Source: Cercis canadensis (taxonomy: Eukaryota > Streptophyta > Magnoliopsida > Fabales > Fabaceae). From it: a DNA stretch of 64,000 nucleotides. The notes beneath the pieces are model-generated. The model was given only the letters and a program-made list of their open reading frames with translations. It was not told where the DNA came from and ran no database searches. Made by a program: the position numbers and the translations under genes. Of this stretch, positions 1-11,553 are shown one piece after another. The stretch's first letter is position 1. Every line of letters begins with the position of its first letter. The DNA lies in assembly GCA_003255065.1 (NCBI GenBank), contig QAOA01007546.1, positions 144,334-208,333 of the forward strand. Direction: 5' to 3'.

Positions 1-4
1 GCAA

Positions 5-3000
5 TTGATTCAGTTACTTCAAACTCAGTTGTCACAGGTTGCTATACCTAATATGGACACTTCTGTAGAGTCAATCCCCATTGGTATGATTCTTTCTACC
101 ATTAATTCATATTCCTGGATCATTGATTCAGGAGTAACATCGCATGTCTGTCACTCCATGAAATTTTTTACTTCTTACAAAACTTTGAGAAATCAATTTG
201 TCATCCTTCCAAATAATTCCAAAGTTTTAGTTTCAACCATTGGCATAGTCCAATTATCACCTAAGTTTCTGTTGCACAAAGTACTTTACATTCCGAATTT
301 TCATGTCAATCTCATATCAGTAGCAGCTTTGTTACAACAATGCTCATTAACTGTTACTTTCCACAATAATTCCTTCCAAATCCAAGATCCCAAGCGATTG
401 AGGATGATTGGTAGGGGCAATATGTGCGAAGGTTTATACATTTACCAAGCAAACTTGGTCACTCAACAAGCTTTTGCTGATATGGGAACGATTCATGCTG
501 TTCAGAATTCATCACTTGAGTCTTCTGTAATAAATCAATCTGATTTACATTCTTTCAATAATTCCAGTTGTATTTCAGCTTCAAATAACTCCAGTCATGC
601 ACGTTTGTGGCATGCTAGATTAGGTCATTTGTCTGACAAGATCTTGAAAGTAATTAGTAATAAAATTCCTTTTTCTTATCCCTTGCATTACTCTTCAAAT
701 AATTGTCAAGTTTGTCCTCTTTCTAAGCTTCGTAGACTGTCTTTCATCTCATCTAATAACATGTCCACTAATCCTTTTGATCTAATCCACTGTGACATAT
801 AGGGCCTTTATCATCATCACACCCATGATGGTAAGAATTATTTCCTGACAATTGCTGATGATTGCACAAGGTTCACTTGGATTTATCTGTTGAAACATAA
901 ATCAGAGGCTACAACTTCCATCATTAACTTCTTTGCCATGATTAGGACTCAATTTGGCAAAACAATAAAACAAATCCAGACTGACAATGCCAAGGAGTTG
1001 GCTTTGACAGATTTTCTGCAAAAGGAAGGGATAGTTCATCAATTTTCTTGCCCATATAGACCTGAACAAAATTCAGTGATTAAGAGGAAGTATCAGCATT
1101 TGTTAAATGTGGCAAGGTCCTTAATGTTTCAGTCAAACATTCCTTGAAGATTCTGGGGTGAATGCATCTTGACAGCAGTTTTTCTTATTAATCGCACACC
1201 ATCTCCAGTGCTCAAACAACAAACCCCTTATCAACTCCTTTACAACAAGGAACCAAATTATACATCATTCAAAATATTTGGCTGTCTTTGCTATGCATCT
1301 ACTCCTTTACATGTAAAAAATAAATTCTTTCCACGTGCAGTGCATGCCATCTTCATGGGCTATCCTATAGGATACAAAGGCTACAAACTCTATAACCTTC
1401 AAACCAGAAAGTTCATCATTTCCAAAGATGTGCTTTTTCATGAAAGTGTCTTCCCCTTTCAGGCACTGTCAACCCCACTTGAGGCATTGGATATTTTTCA
1501 GGATGTGGTCATTCCAATTCCTCAAACTGACACTGTTGGTCCTCCTACTGCAGCTGCAGATCTTCCAACCTCTCAAACAGACAACATGATCCTGCTCCAG
1601 TCTCTGTCATTGATTCAGATCCTTCAGCCAATGCTCACATTCTTCCTTAAAATCAACCCACTCACAGGACTAGCAGGACTCTCAGGCATCCCATATACTT
1701 ACAGGACTATGTGTGCTCCCTATCACATCCTGCTACTCCTTATCCCATACAGAAATGGTGACTTATGACAGGTTATCCCCTAGTCACAAAAATTTTATTT
1801 TGCAAGTAGCTCACATCTATGAGCCACAGTTTTATCATCAGGTCATAAAATTTCCTGAATGGAGGTCAGCCATGCAGGCAGAATTAGATGCCCTTAAAGC
1901 CAATCAGACCTGGACAGTAGTGCCTCTTCCAAAAGACAGACACACCATTGGTTGCAGATGGCTCTACAAAGTTAAATACAAGGCTGATGGGAGCTTAGAT
2001 AGATATAAAGCTCGTTTGGTGGTAAAGGGCTATACTCAACAAGCAGGGATTGATTTCCTAGACACCTTCTCACCAGTGGCAAAAATCACCACTGCCAGGT
2101 TATTACTTTCGATTGCAACAGTCAGAAAATGGACAATGGTCCAGCTTGATGTCAATAATGCTTTCCTGAATGGAGATTTATTTGAGGAAGTCTATGTGCA
2201 ATTGCCTTTGGGGTATCTAGTTAAGGGGGAGAACCAGGTATGCAAGCTTAACAAGTCTCTGTATGGCTTGGGACAAGCCTCAAGACAATGGTTCCATAAG
2301 TTTTTCACCACCTTACTTCAACATGATTTTTCTCAATCTCATAGTGACTATTCTCTATTTACAATTGGCAAAGGAGCAACATAAGTCATTCTTCTTGTTT
2401 ATGTTGATGACATAGTCCTTGTAGGCCTAAATGCCAGGATGGTTCATCTGGTGCAGCAGCTACTGCAACAGCTGTTCAAGCTCAAGGTCCTTGGAGATTT
2501 GAAGTATTTTCTTGGCTTGGAGATAGCTCCTTCAACCAAGGGCATCTCTCTCTCACAAAGAAAATACACATTGCAGTTGTTGGATGATATTGGGTTCTCA
2601 GCTTCAAAACCAATGTCAATTCCAATGGAGCCTAAGTTGAAACTCAATAAAACTGATGGAGAGTTACTACCAGATGCTTCTATGTATCGAAGACTAATTG
2701 GCCGCCTCATATACTTGACCATTTCAAGACCATAAATTAGCTACGTTGTCAATAAGCTGAGCCAATTCATGTCTTGTCCTAGAACTCCCCACCTAGAATC
2801 TGTGCATCATCTTCTCCAATACCTTAAATCAAGTCCAGGATAAGAACTATTTTTTCCTTCCATATCTTCTCTCAAAATTATAGCTTTTGCTGATGCAAAT
2901 TGGGGAAGCTGTGTTGATACCAGAAGATCAACCATGGGGTACTGTGTATTCATTGGAAATTCTTCCATCACTTGGAAATCCAAAAGGCAACCTACTGTCT

Positions 3001-3353
3001 CAAGGTCTTTTGCAGAGGCTGAATACTGAGCCCTAGCTAGTGTCATAAGTGAACTCTTATGGTTGCACCAGTTATGCGGAGTTTTTGCCATACCAGTTCC
3101 TTCAGTCATGGTTTTTTGTGACAATCAATCTACCATCCATCTAGCTTCCAATCCTACATCTCATGAGTGGTCCAAGCATGTAGATATTGATTGTCATTTT
3201 ATACATGAACATGTTAATTCTGGCTTCATCAAGCTTGTTCATGTCAAGTCTCAACATCAGTTAGCTGACCTTTTAACCAAGGCAGTTCCTGCCACCCAGT
3301 TCAGATACTTATTGTCCAAGTTGGGAGTATTAGACATTTATCTCCCACCTTGA
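5..3353 (+). pseudogene. Copia pol polyprotein pseudogene (protease-integrase-RT-RNase H)
   Basis: Would encode the Copia pol polyprotein. Visible in order: aspartic protease motif DSGVTSH (near 127-147), the GAG-pre-integrase HARLGHLSD region (near 600-640), the integrase core with QTDNAKE and HxF..PYRPEQNS (near 975-1075), the integrase tail (LINRTPSP, FGCLCYAST), RT with [20 protein letters not shown] and the catalytic YVDD (2401-2412), then RNase H with FCDNQSTIHLA and a C-terminal LADLLTKAV. In-frame stops lie at 800-802 (where the family has Trp in DIWGP), 1145-1147, 2382-2384, 2733-2735 and 3027-3029. The frame shifts once in the linker between about 1560 and 1760. The integrase E of the NG..ER motif is also altered (NSVIKRK). 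No function is expected. Confidence 0.92.
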
Positions 3354-3360
3354 GGGGGAG

Positions 3361-3525
3361 TATTAGACATGTCAGCAAGTCTGTTAGATATTTAGTTTTA
3401 GTTAGTTAGATTATTTCTCAATCTGATTGGTTTATTATTCTTCACACCAGAGCCAAGTGCTTCTGCTATATATACGTTTACTGTGTAAACACTTAATTCA
3501 ATTCAATACAATTCATTCTTTCACA
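3361..3525 (+). repeat. Probable 3' LTR of the Copia element
   Basis: Directly follows the polypurine tract. It holds a TATA box (CTATATATAC, about 3466) and a pyrimidine-rich run. The left edge is either TATTAGACATGTC at 3361 or TGTTAGATA at 3382. The right edge is taken as TTTCACA near 3525 but could lie later. With no second LTR in the window the limits are a guess. Confidence 0.45.
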
Positions 3526-5332
3526 GTCTTTCTCTTTCTCTTTGTGATCACCTTTGGTGTAATAGGTCCAGCAGATAAATTTATAGTTTAACTGATTAAG
3601 TAATCAAAGCTTAATAATTTCTCGATTGAAAGAAGCCACTTAAACCTGCAACACATAACTTCATCTGCTATCAGTAACTATAACATCAACTTTGCATGAT
3701 AGTATCATCATCATCATTTCAAAATAAAAAAAAGTATGTTTATTTTCTGGTAGGCGTGAAAGTAAAATTACGAATATGTGTAACATTCTTGAGCAATTTA
3801 TCTTAGATGATCTGCTAGCTTTCTAGTACAATGCATCTGGGAAAACTGACCAATACATTTATAGAGGTCTCTATAAATTAAAACCATTGTCTGCGCCAAT
3901 GAGGGTTGATCCAAAGGGCACCCACCAAAATCAATTGTACCATAACAAATGATGCACCAAAACTCCAAAAAAGGCAGTGAACTCGATTGCAGATTCATTT
4001 TTCTCTAGGTCAGGGAAGTGAGTTGGTTGAACTGGCAATGTTGCATGCCTTTGTTACTGTCATTCCAATGAAGATATGGATTTCCTTTATAGCTGCTCTC
4101 ATCAAAGGTCCCAAATTGTTTTTGATTAGGTACTCTACTTGATAGATTGTTGTAGGACACATTGAAAATGGCCAAGAAGTTCAAATCTTGTAATTGAAGA
4201 GTGATGTTTCCATTCAAATTGTTGTAAGAAAGGGCTAAGCTTTCTATCTTTTCCAACTTGTGGCAGCTTCTAGGAATTGTTCCCTTCAAATGGTTGTGAG
4301 ATAAGTTCAAAGCATAGAGAGCTGATAAGTCTTCTAATTCACTTGGAATCTCTCCTATTAGTTGATTGAATGATAAATCTAACCCTTACATATAATTAAG
4401 GATATCGCCTTTATATAAGAGGGCTAAACTTTTTGTTATAAGTTGCAGTCCCTCTTTAAAAAGAACTGGGCGATCACTAGATTGGTGCTTGAAAAATGTT
4501 CGATACCTATGTGAATATGGAGAATATTGTACCAAAAGCCCAACACCACTCCTGTAATAAAAGTTGAAATGACCATGCTTTGCAAATGGTATATTATTGA
4601 AACATGAGGGTATGGAGCCAGTGAAGTTGTTATGTGAAAGGTCAAAGAAACGGAGTTCTTTCAACTTGCATATTTGAGTGGCAAGTTCACCTTGCAACCC
4701 AATACCTCCCAATAAAAGAAACATCACATTCTTAAGCCCATAAATGGTTTTCGGAACATTTCCAGAAAGTTTGTTGTCTTCCAAATCAATAATCTCCAAT
4801 AGAGGGCTTCTAGATAAGGCTGCAGGTATTATACCAGTGAGACTATTCCCCTGTAAATGAATATAAATTAACGATGACACGTTGAAGCAAGAAGGTAGTG
4901 TACCAGAGAATCTATTATGAGAGATTTATAACTCCAAGGTCAAGTTTCCATATGTCTTTCGGTATTTCACCTTCAAAGTTGTTCCTTGGCGCACTTAAGT
5001 AACCATTGAACACTTTTCCAATCCAGCCTGTAGGAAGCCTACTTGATAACTTATTGTTGGAAATATCCAATACCCATAAAGCATTAACACTCAATAATCC
5101 ATGTTCAAGTGTTCCCTTGAATTGGTTGTTATCCATCTTCAGATAAATTAAATATCTTCAATCCGGAGGGTTAGCAAATATTTGCCCATCCAAACTATTA
5201 TTTGATAGCCTCAAACTTCTTAATGAGATGCATCCCACAAGAATTTGTTTTGGTATTTCACCAGAAAAATTATTGTCTGACAAATCCAGAATCCTCAAGT
5301 TTGACATCTCTCCAATTGAAGCAGGAATATCG

Positions 5333-5556
5333 TGATGCAACAGGGAACTAAGAATTGGTTTATATAATTGATTAATTTACAATGTGACCTAACACACTTA
5401 TATAACCAAAAGGCCACAAGACTCCTACTAAACAACTACTACCCAATACGATAATAATACTAATTGAAAGATAACTAGGGAACTATAATAATAACAATAT
5501 ATAAGGATAAGAGACCTATCTACCCATAACTCCTATAGCTCATGCATATTGTATCA
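5333..5556 (-). repeat. 3' LTR of the 1.07 kb element
   Basis: 224 bp, TGATGCAACA to TTGTATCA on the plus strand. It matches 6173-6398 nearly throughout; the clearest differences are around 5355-5390 against 6195-6231. Confidence 0.93.
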
Positions 5557-5686
5557 TTCCTCCCCTCTTCAAGTAGTTCCTTGTTCGCAAGGAACATACA
5601 TTCTAATTAAGAGATCATTACTAATCCTAATAGATAATTAATAAGGATAATCTAAACTATATAAAAGAAAACTATTTAGGGTTGTA

Positions 5687-6091
5687 TCATCCCTCCCCCC
5701 TTCTAGGAAGACCTTGTCCCCAAGGTTTGTCTTCGGAAGAAGCAATGAGGACTTCATTCTTGCACTTGTTGAGAAAGGCATCATCAGCTACTAGAACTTC
5801 TTTTGGTGGCAGATTCAAAACTTGGACTATAAAGGGCAATCCTTCAAAAGTTGTGGTTATTTGATTTACGTGGATGTTATTTTCAAAAGGTGTGCCTTCT
5901 AAGGGGATATCGATTTGCAACATTTCCTTTTGAAAACCTTTCATTGATGGCTTGGTTGACAAAGCTTCCTTCAATGTGTTTTCTTGATATAAACCTTCTT
6001 CTTCGTCTTCCTTCAAATGCTCACGATACTCTTTGAGGTTCTTTTGTATTTCAGCACAACTTTGCATTATTTCAGCCCATCTTTGCTCCAC
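5687..6091 (-). CDS. Chimeric gag-start/pol-end ORF of the short LTR element
   Basis: An intact 134-codon frame. The first ~70 residues are charged and helical (MEQRWAEIMQ..., KEYREHLKED), like the N-terminus of a Gypsy gag. The C-terminal third (QVLNLPPKEV, then FLNKCKN and SSEDKPWGQGLPRRGEG) resembles the end of chromodomain-type Gypsy pol proteins, where a 'W.NLPP.EATWED' block and 'LEDK....GEG' close the polyprotein. The stop codon TGA is itself the first three bases of an LTR-like TGATACAAC (5689-5681), as expected for a pol end running into a polypurine tract. My reading is an internal deletion joining gag start to pol end. Whether the peptide is made is unknown. Confidence 0.6.
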   Translation of the reverse strand: MEQRWAEIMQSCAEIQKNLKEYREHLKEDEEEGLYQENTLKEALSTKPSMKGFQKEMLQIDIPLEGTPFENNIHVNQITTTFEGLPFIVQVLNLPPKEVLVADDAFLNKCKNEVLIASSEDKPWGQGLPRRGEG

Positions 6092-6157
6092 TTCTTTGAA
6101 GATGTGCTCTATTTTAAGAAGACTTTCTACTAGGTGTTGATCATGGTGGTGGGTGAT

Positions 6158-6170
6158 GGCTCTGATACCA
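6158..6170 (-). other. Primer-binding site (tRNA-iMet type)
   Basis: Minus strand reads TGGTATCAGAGCC, the usual plant LTR-element site for initiator methionine tRNA, two bases inside the 5' LTR. It fixes the element's orientation. Confidence 0.92.
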
Positions 6171-6172
6171 AA

Positions 6173-6398
6173 TGATGCAACAGGGAACTAAGAACTAGTT
6201 TATTGATGATTGATTACTTTACAATGCGACCTACCACACTTATATAACCAAAAGGCCACAAGACTCCTACTAAACAACTACTACCCAATACGATAATAAT
6301 ACTAATTGAAAGATAACTAGGGAACTATAATAATAACAATAGATAAGGATAAGATACCTATCTACCCATAACTCCTATAGCCCATGCTTATTGTATCA
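6173..6398 (-). repeat. 5' LTR of the 1.07 kb element
   Basis: 226 bp partner of 5333-5556, identified as the 5' LTR because the primer-binding site lies 2 nt inside it (6158-6170). Confidence 0.93.
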
Positions 6399-7201
6399 TA
6401 TTGCCATCAAATATATCGCTTGAGACACATAGATAACTTAAACGTGGGAAGAAGAATCCTATGTTCTTAGGTATCCAACCTTGGATCTTGTTGTTTGCTA
6501 TGTCAAATTGAAGCAGTTGATCCATGTGTTGATTTAGATGAGTGGGTAGTTGAAATGATCCAATGAAAGAGTTATCATTCAAGAACAAATATTCCAGCTT
6601 TGGGTTGTTCACAAGCAACCAGTTCCGAAACATGCCAACTAGGTTGTTTTTGGAGAGATCAATGTATTTCAAGCTATGTTGGTATGAAAGGAAGGAAGGC
6701 ATAGCTCTTGTAGGTAAGTTCACCTGATAATTGGCCATTTCTAGAAATTTCAATTGAAATGAAGGAATCCAGCTTGGGGGATTTTCAGTTTCCACTTGAA
6801 ACTTATTGCTGTTCATTTCTCCAAGTGATAATACCTTAAGCTTTGAATGATTAGCCAAGGAGTATAATGAGAATAAGCCTTCAAAATTGTTTCTCTTCGG
6901 GAAAATATACTCAAGGGATGTGAGGCTAGCAATGATAGGTGATGGTATTCTACAGCTTAAATTGTTATATGAGAAATCAAGAACTCGAAGTGTTGTCAAG
7001 TTACCAAGCATGTATTCAAAGTTCCATGTAAATTATTGGAACTCAAATCCAACTCTTGAAGGTTCTTCATGTTGCACAACCCTAAAGTACAAAAGAAAAT
7101 TGACATTGCAGATTACAATACACTTAAGAGTTGATATTACCTTCCAATTATAGCTTATGAGAAGCAAGGCTAGCTAGAAAAAAAAATAAAAATAAATAAA
7201 T

Positions 7202-7248
<47 letters not shown>

Positions 7249-8446
7249 TGAGATTTAAGGTAATATTTTGTTTTTTGGCCAGGTAATATATATCAACGTC
7301 TACAATATTTGCTCAAAAAGATAAAGGATCTTCCGATAAGGATTTTCAGGTTGCTTACGTTAGTAAAAACTTCAAAAGAATGCTGATAAACAGATATTTA
7401 GTGTAGCCAAATTGAATGATGGTGAAATTTACATTCAATTAATAATGAAGGATAAAGAACTACAATTGAAATGACAGGGGCCAACGCAATTTACATTGCA
7501 GTAATGACAATCCTACAACTATTTCTATTAAAAAAAAAAAAAAAAAAANGTGAATGGAAAAAGGTTTGGATTGTCCTTGGTTTTATTTCCAGAGACTAAT
7601 AGAGTCCAAGATGGTGATTACGTTGACCAATTAGTGAAACACATAATTGAAGTGTCCGATGTGGGGCGTAAGCACGCATATGATTGCATGAGTGCATGAG
7701 GGATTTATAATTGCACTTGTGTCTCTGTACCATTAAGCTGTACCACATAAGGAGGCACGCTGGTACATTTCTGCATGTGGGTTATGACTGCCCTTCTCTT
7801 CAATACATATAAGCCTTGCCCACAATGTAGCTAGTGACAGAATTTCGCAGTGGTCGTTGCGTTGGGGCCATCCTTTTTCCCTTTCTTTCCTTTTTTTATA
7901 TAACCAACCAGTTCCTTGGATCTATATATCCTTGAAAACTTGAGTAGGTCGATCAAATATCTGTCTTGTGATTCAAACGTTAATCTAACTTCCCCAGTTA
8001 GCAAATAAATAATATATATATATATATATATATATAACCACTTATTGGAGAGGTTCTTTTAATTACTATTTAATATCATAAGGTCATGTTCTCAAGAGAA
8101 TGTTCTAGCTTTGAATTATTTGCCAATTCTGGATAATTTAAGTATTTGACATAAATCACTAATTATGCGCCCATTATGTTTAATTCAATCAAAAAAATTA
8201 AGACGAGTGATCTTGCATACTGCACATGAAGCCCTTTAAAAGTCTAAACCAATTACTAGTGTTACGTATTGGAAAATTTAATGTCAGTTTGTAAATATTC
8301 AAGTTTTACTGTGTATGAATAATCATGAAAAGTTGTATTTTTTAAAGTGTAAAGAGTTGTATCTCTTCAAAAGGATGAAGAATCAAATGAAGAGATGTGT
8401 CTATTCAAGTGGAGAGGCATGCCTATTTATTTTAAGAGTAAAACTC

Positions 8447-8570
8447 CTTTTTCGTCTTTAAGAAATGTTATTACTGACAATTTAGTTATTCATTAATTTT
8501 TGGTGATAGTTGAGTCCTTGAACTTATATTCCGTCTGCCAATTTAGTCCTCCACTAGGGTCTATTGTGAG
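8447..8570. repeat. Diverged fragment of the GAGTAAAA Mutator-type MITE family
   Basis: Starts GAGTAAAACTCC and continues with the family's 'TTTTTCGTCTTTAAGAAATG...ACTGACAATTTAG' and 'CCAATTTAGTCCTCCA' words, also seen at 24286, 28096 and 44985. No matching right terminus or TSD is visible, so it is a truncated copy. Confidence 0.6.
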
Positions 8571-9714
8571 ATTTAACAAAAAATTGCCATGTGGCACGTT
8601 AAGTGCTGATGTGGCCGTTAGTTGATGACTTGGCAAGCTGACATGGCAATTGGGCTGGTTACTGGTGTAACACACGTAAAACGATGACATTTTATTAAGA
8701 GAAGAAAACATTTCGTCCTACCCATACGGCCCCGTATTCTAAAGACCTGGAATTGAAATCATCGTGACGTGAATGAGGGATTTTGCAATTTAGGAATTTG
8801 AACCCTAAGCCCTAAATCACGATTTCCCTTTCTCACTATCACAATCATTGGAATCCATTTCCCTTTCTTGTGGGAATCGCTATTTTCCCAAATTGGAACC
8901 CTAAGCCCCAAAGCATTGAAGTCCCTTTGCTCACAGTGGCAATTGGTTGAAATCCGAAGTGCTGATGATGGCAAGCATTCTGTAATTCACAAAGAAAAAG
9001 ACGTAAGCCTTGTGAAATCCCTTTCTCACTCTCTTAATCAGTAGGAGAAGAGTATCGAAGGAGATAAACTAGTTAAAGAAAGCCTTGAGAAGTCTGCAGA
9101 TAACAGGTCCTTCATCCTCTAACAGGTGAGGTTTTCCAAACTCTTGTATGTCTCCATCTAAAAGGAGGTGTTGTTCACTGTCAAGTGCTTGAAGCATGTA
9201 AATTAAATTTTTTGTGATAGTGTGGTTATGCACAAGTTTATATTGTGGTCTAGAGGTTCACATGGGTTGAGAAAGTAGTGCACATTTTGTTGTTGTGGTG
9301 GGACAATGATTGTCGTATTTGCTTCTATGGGATATTGTTATAATAATAAGTCCAACTGATCCACTGTCACTTGAATGTAAATTGGTTTCTTAGAACAATT
9401 AGACAGTTAATTAGAACAAAAATTTAAATGCTTATATAAAGTAGAAAATGCCAAACCTAGTAAGCCAAGCAAAAAATTGTTAAAAAGATAGTGATAAGGA
9501 GAGCAATCAAAAAGGTCAAACTGCGTGTGTGATCAAGTTGTATGATTTCATTTCTAGAAAGAGCCTAGATATGTGCTGATACTTATCCTGAAAATGACTT
9601 TCCCTAAGACCTGTCTATATGTAGGTTGTATTGTATGCTATCCTGTATTATAAAAGTGCTGGATTTCTAGCAACATGGAGATCATTGTTATGCATGCATG
9701 GTGTGTTTTCTGTC

Positions 9715-9715
<1 letters not shown>

Positions 9716-9748
<33 letters not shown>

Positions 9749-9786
9749 ACTCCCNNNNNNNNNNNNNCCCCCCCCCCCCCCCCCCC
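9716..9786. other. Poly-C tract with N gap
   Basis: Long C homopolymers on either side of 13 Ns. Probably sequencing or assembly failure in a homopolymer rather than biology. Confidence 0.85.
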
Positions 9787-10251
9787 AATCCCACACTACA
9801 AAGCCATGTTAGTGGTGCACCACTTTAGACTTTTTTAGTGCTAAGCATTCCTTGCTAACTTTTATGCCTCTCTAGGCCCTATTTGCCTAATATTTGGTGC
9901 TCTAAAATATAATGGTTGCTAGTTTGGAATGTTACCTTTTGGTTTTTGTCCAGGTGCCTGTATAAAGTAGAAAATGCCAGAAGATAGAAAAGGTTATATA
10001 TGTGTTTGAACATGTAATTATACTATGAATCATATATTGGGTTAAATTGTTATGTAAAGCTACTTGGCTTAGATTAGGTGCTCCTTTAGTTGTATATAGT
10101 TTTATAGGGAAAAAAAAGTCTAAATGAATCAATTGAATTTAAAATTTACTATTTGTATAGCTTAAAATTTATGCATATGGAGAGTTCTATTTTTTTGTAA
10201 GTTTGTAAGTTGTCTTAACTGAATGAATTAGAGCTTTAATGAGAAGCTCAT

Positions 10252-11553
10252 TGTTACGTAAAAAGTGTATGCAAGTGTACATATCGTAATCAAGTAATAG
10301 AGATGTGAGTTAAAGTATCGTCCCACGGAGACTGTGGCTACTAAGTACAAAAATTGGGCGTATTCCAATTTTATCTAGATGATTGGTTGAATTATGACAA
10401 TATTGAAATGCAAAATATTAAATGAAAGGCAATCATTGTAAAACAAGTAAAAATATGTAATGAGAGTATCTAGGGTTCAATTTCATCATAGCTAGTTAGA
10501 ACTGTTACTTCTATTTCATTAACCCAATATAATCTTCTTAATTGCTAGCCAAGAACCCTAATTTATCCATTAGCCTTTCTCAAACAAATGTATTTTCAAT
10601 TTATGGACAGACTATATTCCTATGTGAATTGTTAATAATTTGGAAAATCAATTAATTTTATGGTTCTCTTTAATAGCTACATAAATCATAAAGGTATATC
10701 CCTATCCCTTATGGAATCTATGTTCTTAATCCCTATGATTCTCAATTACAACTAACCTCCCGATATCATTGTAATTATCAATTCATCTAATATGATGGCC
10801 AGTCAAAAAGAAGCAATAAGCATGGAGATGAAAAAGACAATTAATTAGAAGATCTTTTGATTAAATCTGTAGAATTACAATCCGCCCTAAGCTAGGCTAC
10901 ATCTCCACCCTAAATGGTGGAATTAGTTCATAACAAATAGCAAAAACATCTTTACATGCAAGTTAAGCATAAGTTACAGAAAAGATGAAGAAATAAACTC
11001 TTGTAGATGACGATTCAATGACGAAAACACTGATCTTCAAGCTTGATCTATCTTATCTTCTTGCCTCTTGTGTAAAAACGTGTGGAACCCTAATTTAGTC
11101 TTTTAGAGTCCTATTTATAGGTCCTAGGAAATTTAAGAGAAAAAATAATTAAAATAAAATAAGAATCCTAGTGAAATTTGGACTCTTAGAAGTCAAATCT
11201 TGAGTTGACCATCGGGGGTTGTAGCCTTGGGTTTGAACGTTACAGCCTTAGGGTCCTTGCCTAGTGGGTGCTGCGGCGCCCAGCTCCCTGAACAAATCCA
11301 ATTTTGGCTTAAGAGGGGCGCTGCAGCCTTGGTACTAGGGCCTGCGGTGCCCAGGTCCCTGCCTCCAATTCCAAGATTCACGAATTTAACGTCTTTCTTG
11401 CACCGAATTGCACCGAAATGGCTTCCAAGGTCTTCCAAAACATAAACCTACAAAATGAATCATAATTTGTGAAAATCTATCCTAAGATACTCAAGAATGA
11501 ACAAAAGTCAATCGGGATTAATACAAGATAAGTGGTATAAAACGGGCTTATCA
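10252..11553 (-). repeat. 3' LTR of the Athila-like element
   Basis: About 1.3 kb with TG..CA ends (TGTTACGT at 10252; CTTATCA ending at 11553), lying directly after the polypurine tract on the minus strand. It contains the 'TATCGTCCCACGGAGACTGTGG' words (10316 on) common in plant Gypsy LTRs, and a minus-strand TATAAATA (11113-11120) that would serve as its promoter. No partner LTR is in the window. Confidence 0.75.

Larger units (their letters stand above)
1..3525 (+). mobile_element. Ty1/Copia LTR retrotransposon, 3' part, decayed
   Basis: The window opens inside a Copia element. The order protease, integrase, reverse transcriptase, RNase H is that of Ty1/Copia. The coding part ends at 3353 and is followed at once by a purine tract (GAGGGGGAG, 3352-3360) and an LTR-like stretch with a TATA box near 3467. 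Neither the 5' LTR nor gag is in the window, so TSDs and LTR age cannot be measured. Five in-frame stops and one frameshift show it is dead. The neighbour on the right is the receptor-like-protein pseudogene. Confidence 0.9.
5333..6398 (-). mobile_element. Short non-autonomous Gypsy-type LTR retrotransposon (1,066 bp)
   Basis: Two direct LTRs (5333-5556 and 6173-6398), each bounded TG..CA, flank a 616-bp interior. Read on the minus strand, the 5' LTR (6398-6173) is followed after 2 nt by TGGTATCAGAGCC (6170-6158), the initiator-Met tRNA primer-binding site. A polypurine tract (GAAGAGGGGAGGAA) precedes the 3' LTR. The flanks are TATCG (5328-5332) and TATTG (6399-6403), a 5-bp TSD with one mismatch. 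Removing the element plus one TSD rejoins the LRR frame of the host pseudogene (FDGN then IPASIGEM). The interior holds a 134-codon frame made of gag-like and pol-end sequence. Confidence 0.93.
3797..7081 (-). pseudogene. LRR receptor-like protein (RLP) pseudogene, interrupted by an LTR element
   Basis: An intact copy would be a plasma-membrane receptor-like protein with extracellular LRRs, one transmembrane helix and a short tail, in the RLP group used in defence and development. LRR repeats of the LDLSxNxFSGEIP type run from 7081 down to about 4005. An acceptor site at 7082-7083 starts this exon (GLCNMKNLQELDLSSNNL). The C-terminal LRR cap (LSYNNLNGNI...FNVSYNNLSSRVP) is near 4100-4260. The transmembrane helix and the typical WINPHWRRQWF tail are readable near 3870-3950, but in a different frame from the preceding piece and followed by TAA. 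Frameshifts occur near 7011, 5150, 4900 and 4380, and the 5333-6398 LTR insertion splits it. Upstream exons are not seen. Confidence 0.88.
7160..10251. other. Non-coding interval with simple repeats and an assembly gap
   Basis: No recognisable gene. It holds (TA)n at 7204-7247 and 8008-8036, an A-run with one N at 7531-7550, a fragment of the GAGTAAAA MITE family from 8447, and the poly-C/N stretch at 9716-9786. The sequence TATAAAGTAGAAAATGCCA occurs twice (about 9436 and 9961). Short open frames at 8493-8711 and 8759-8974 show no family resemblance. Confidence 0.7.

Noticed and set aside
7204-7247. CRISPR-like or regulatory repeat
   Set aside because: Simple TA microsatellite in a plant nuclear genome.
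9631-9828. Proline-rich open frame
   Set aside because: Produced by the poly-C tract and N gap at 9716-9786.
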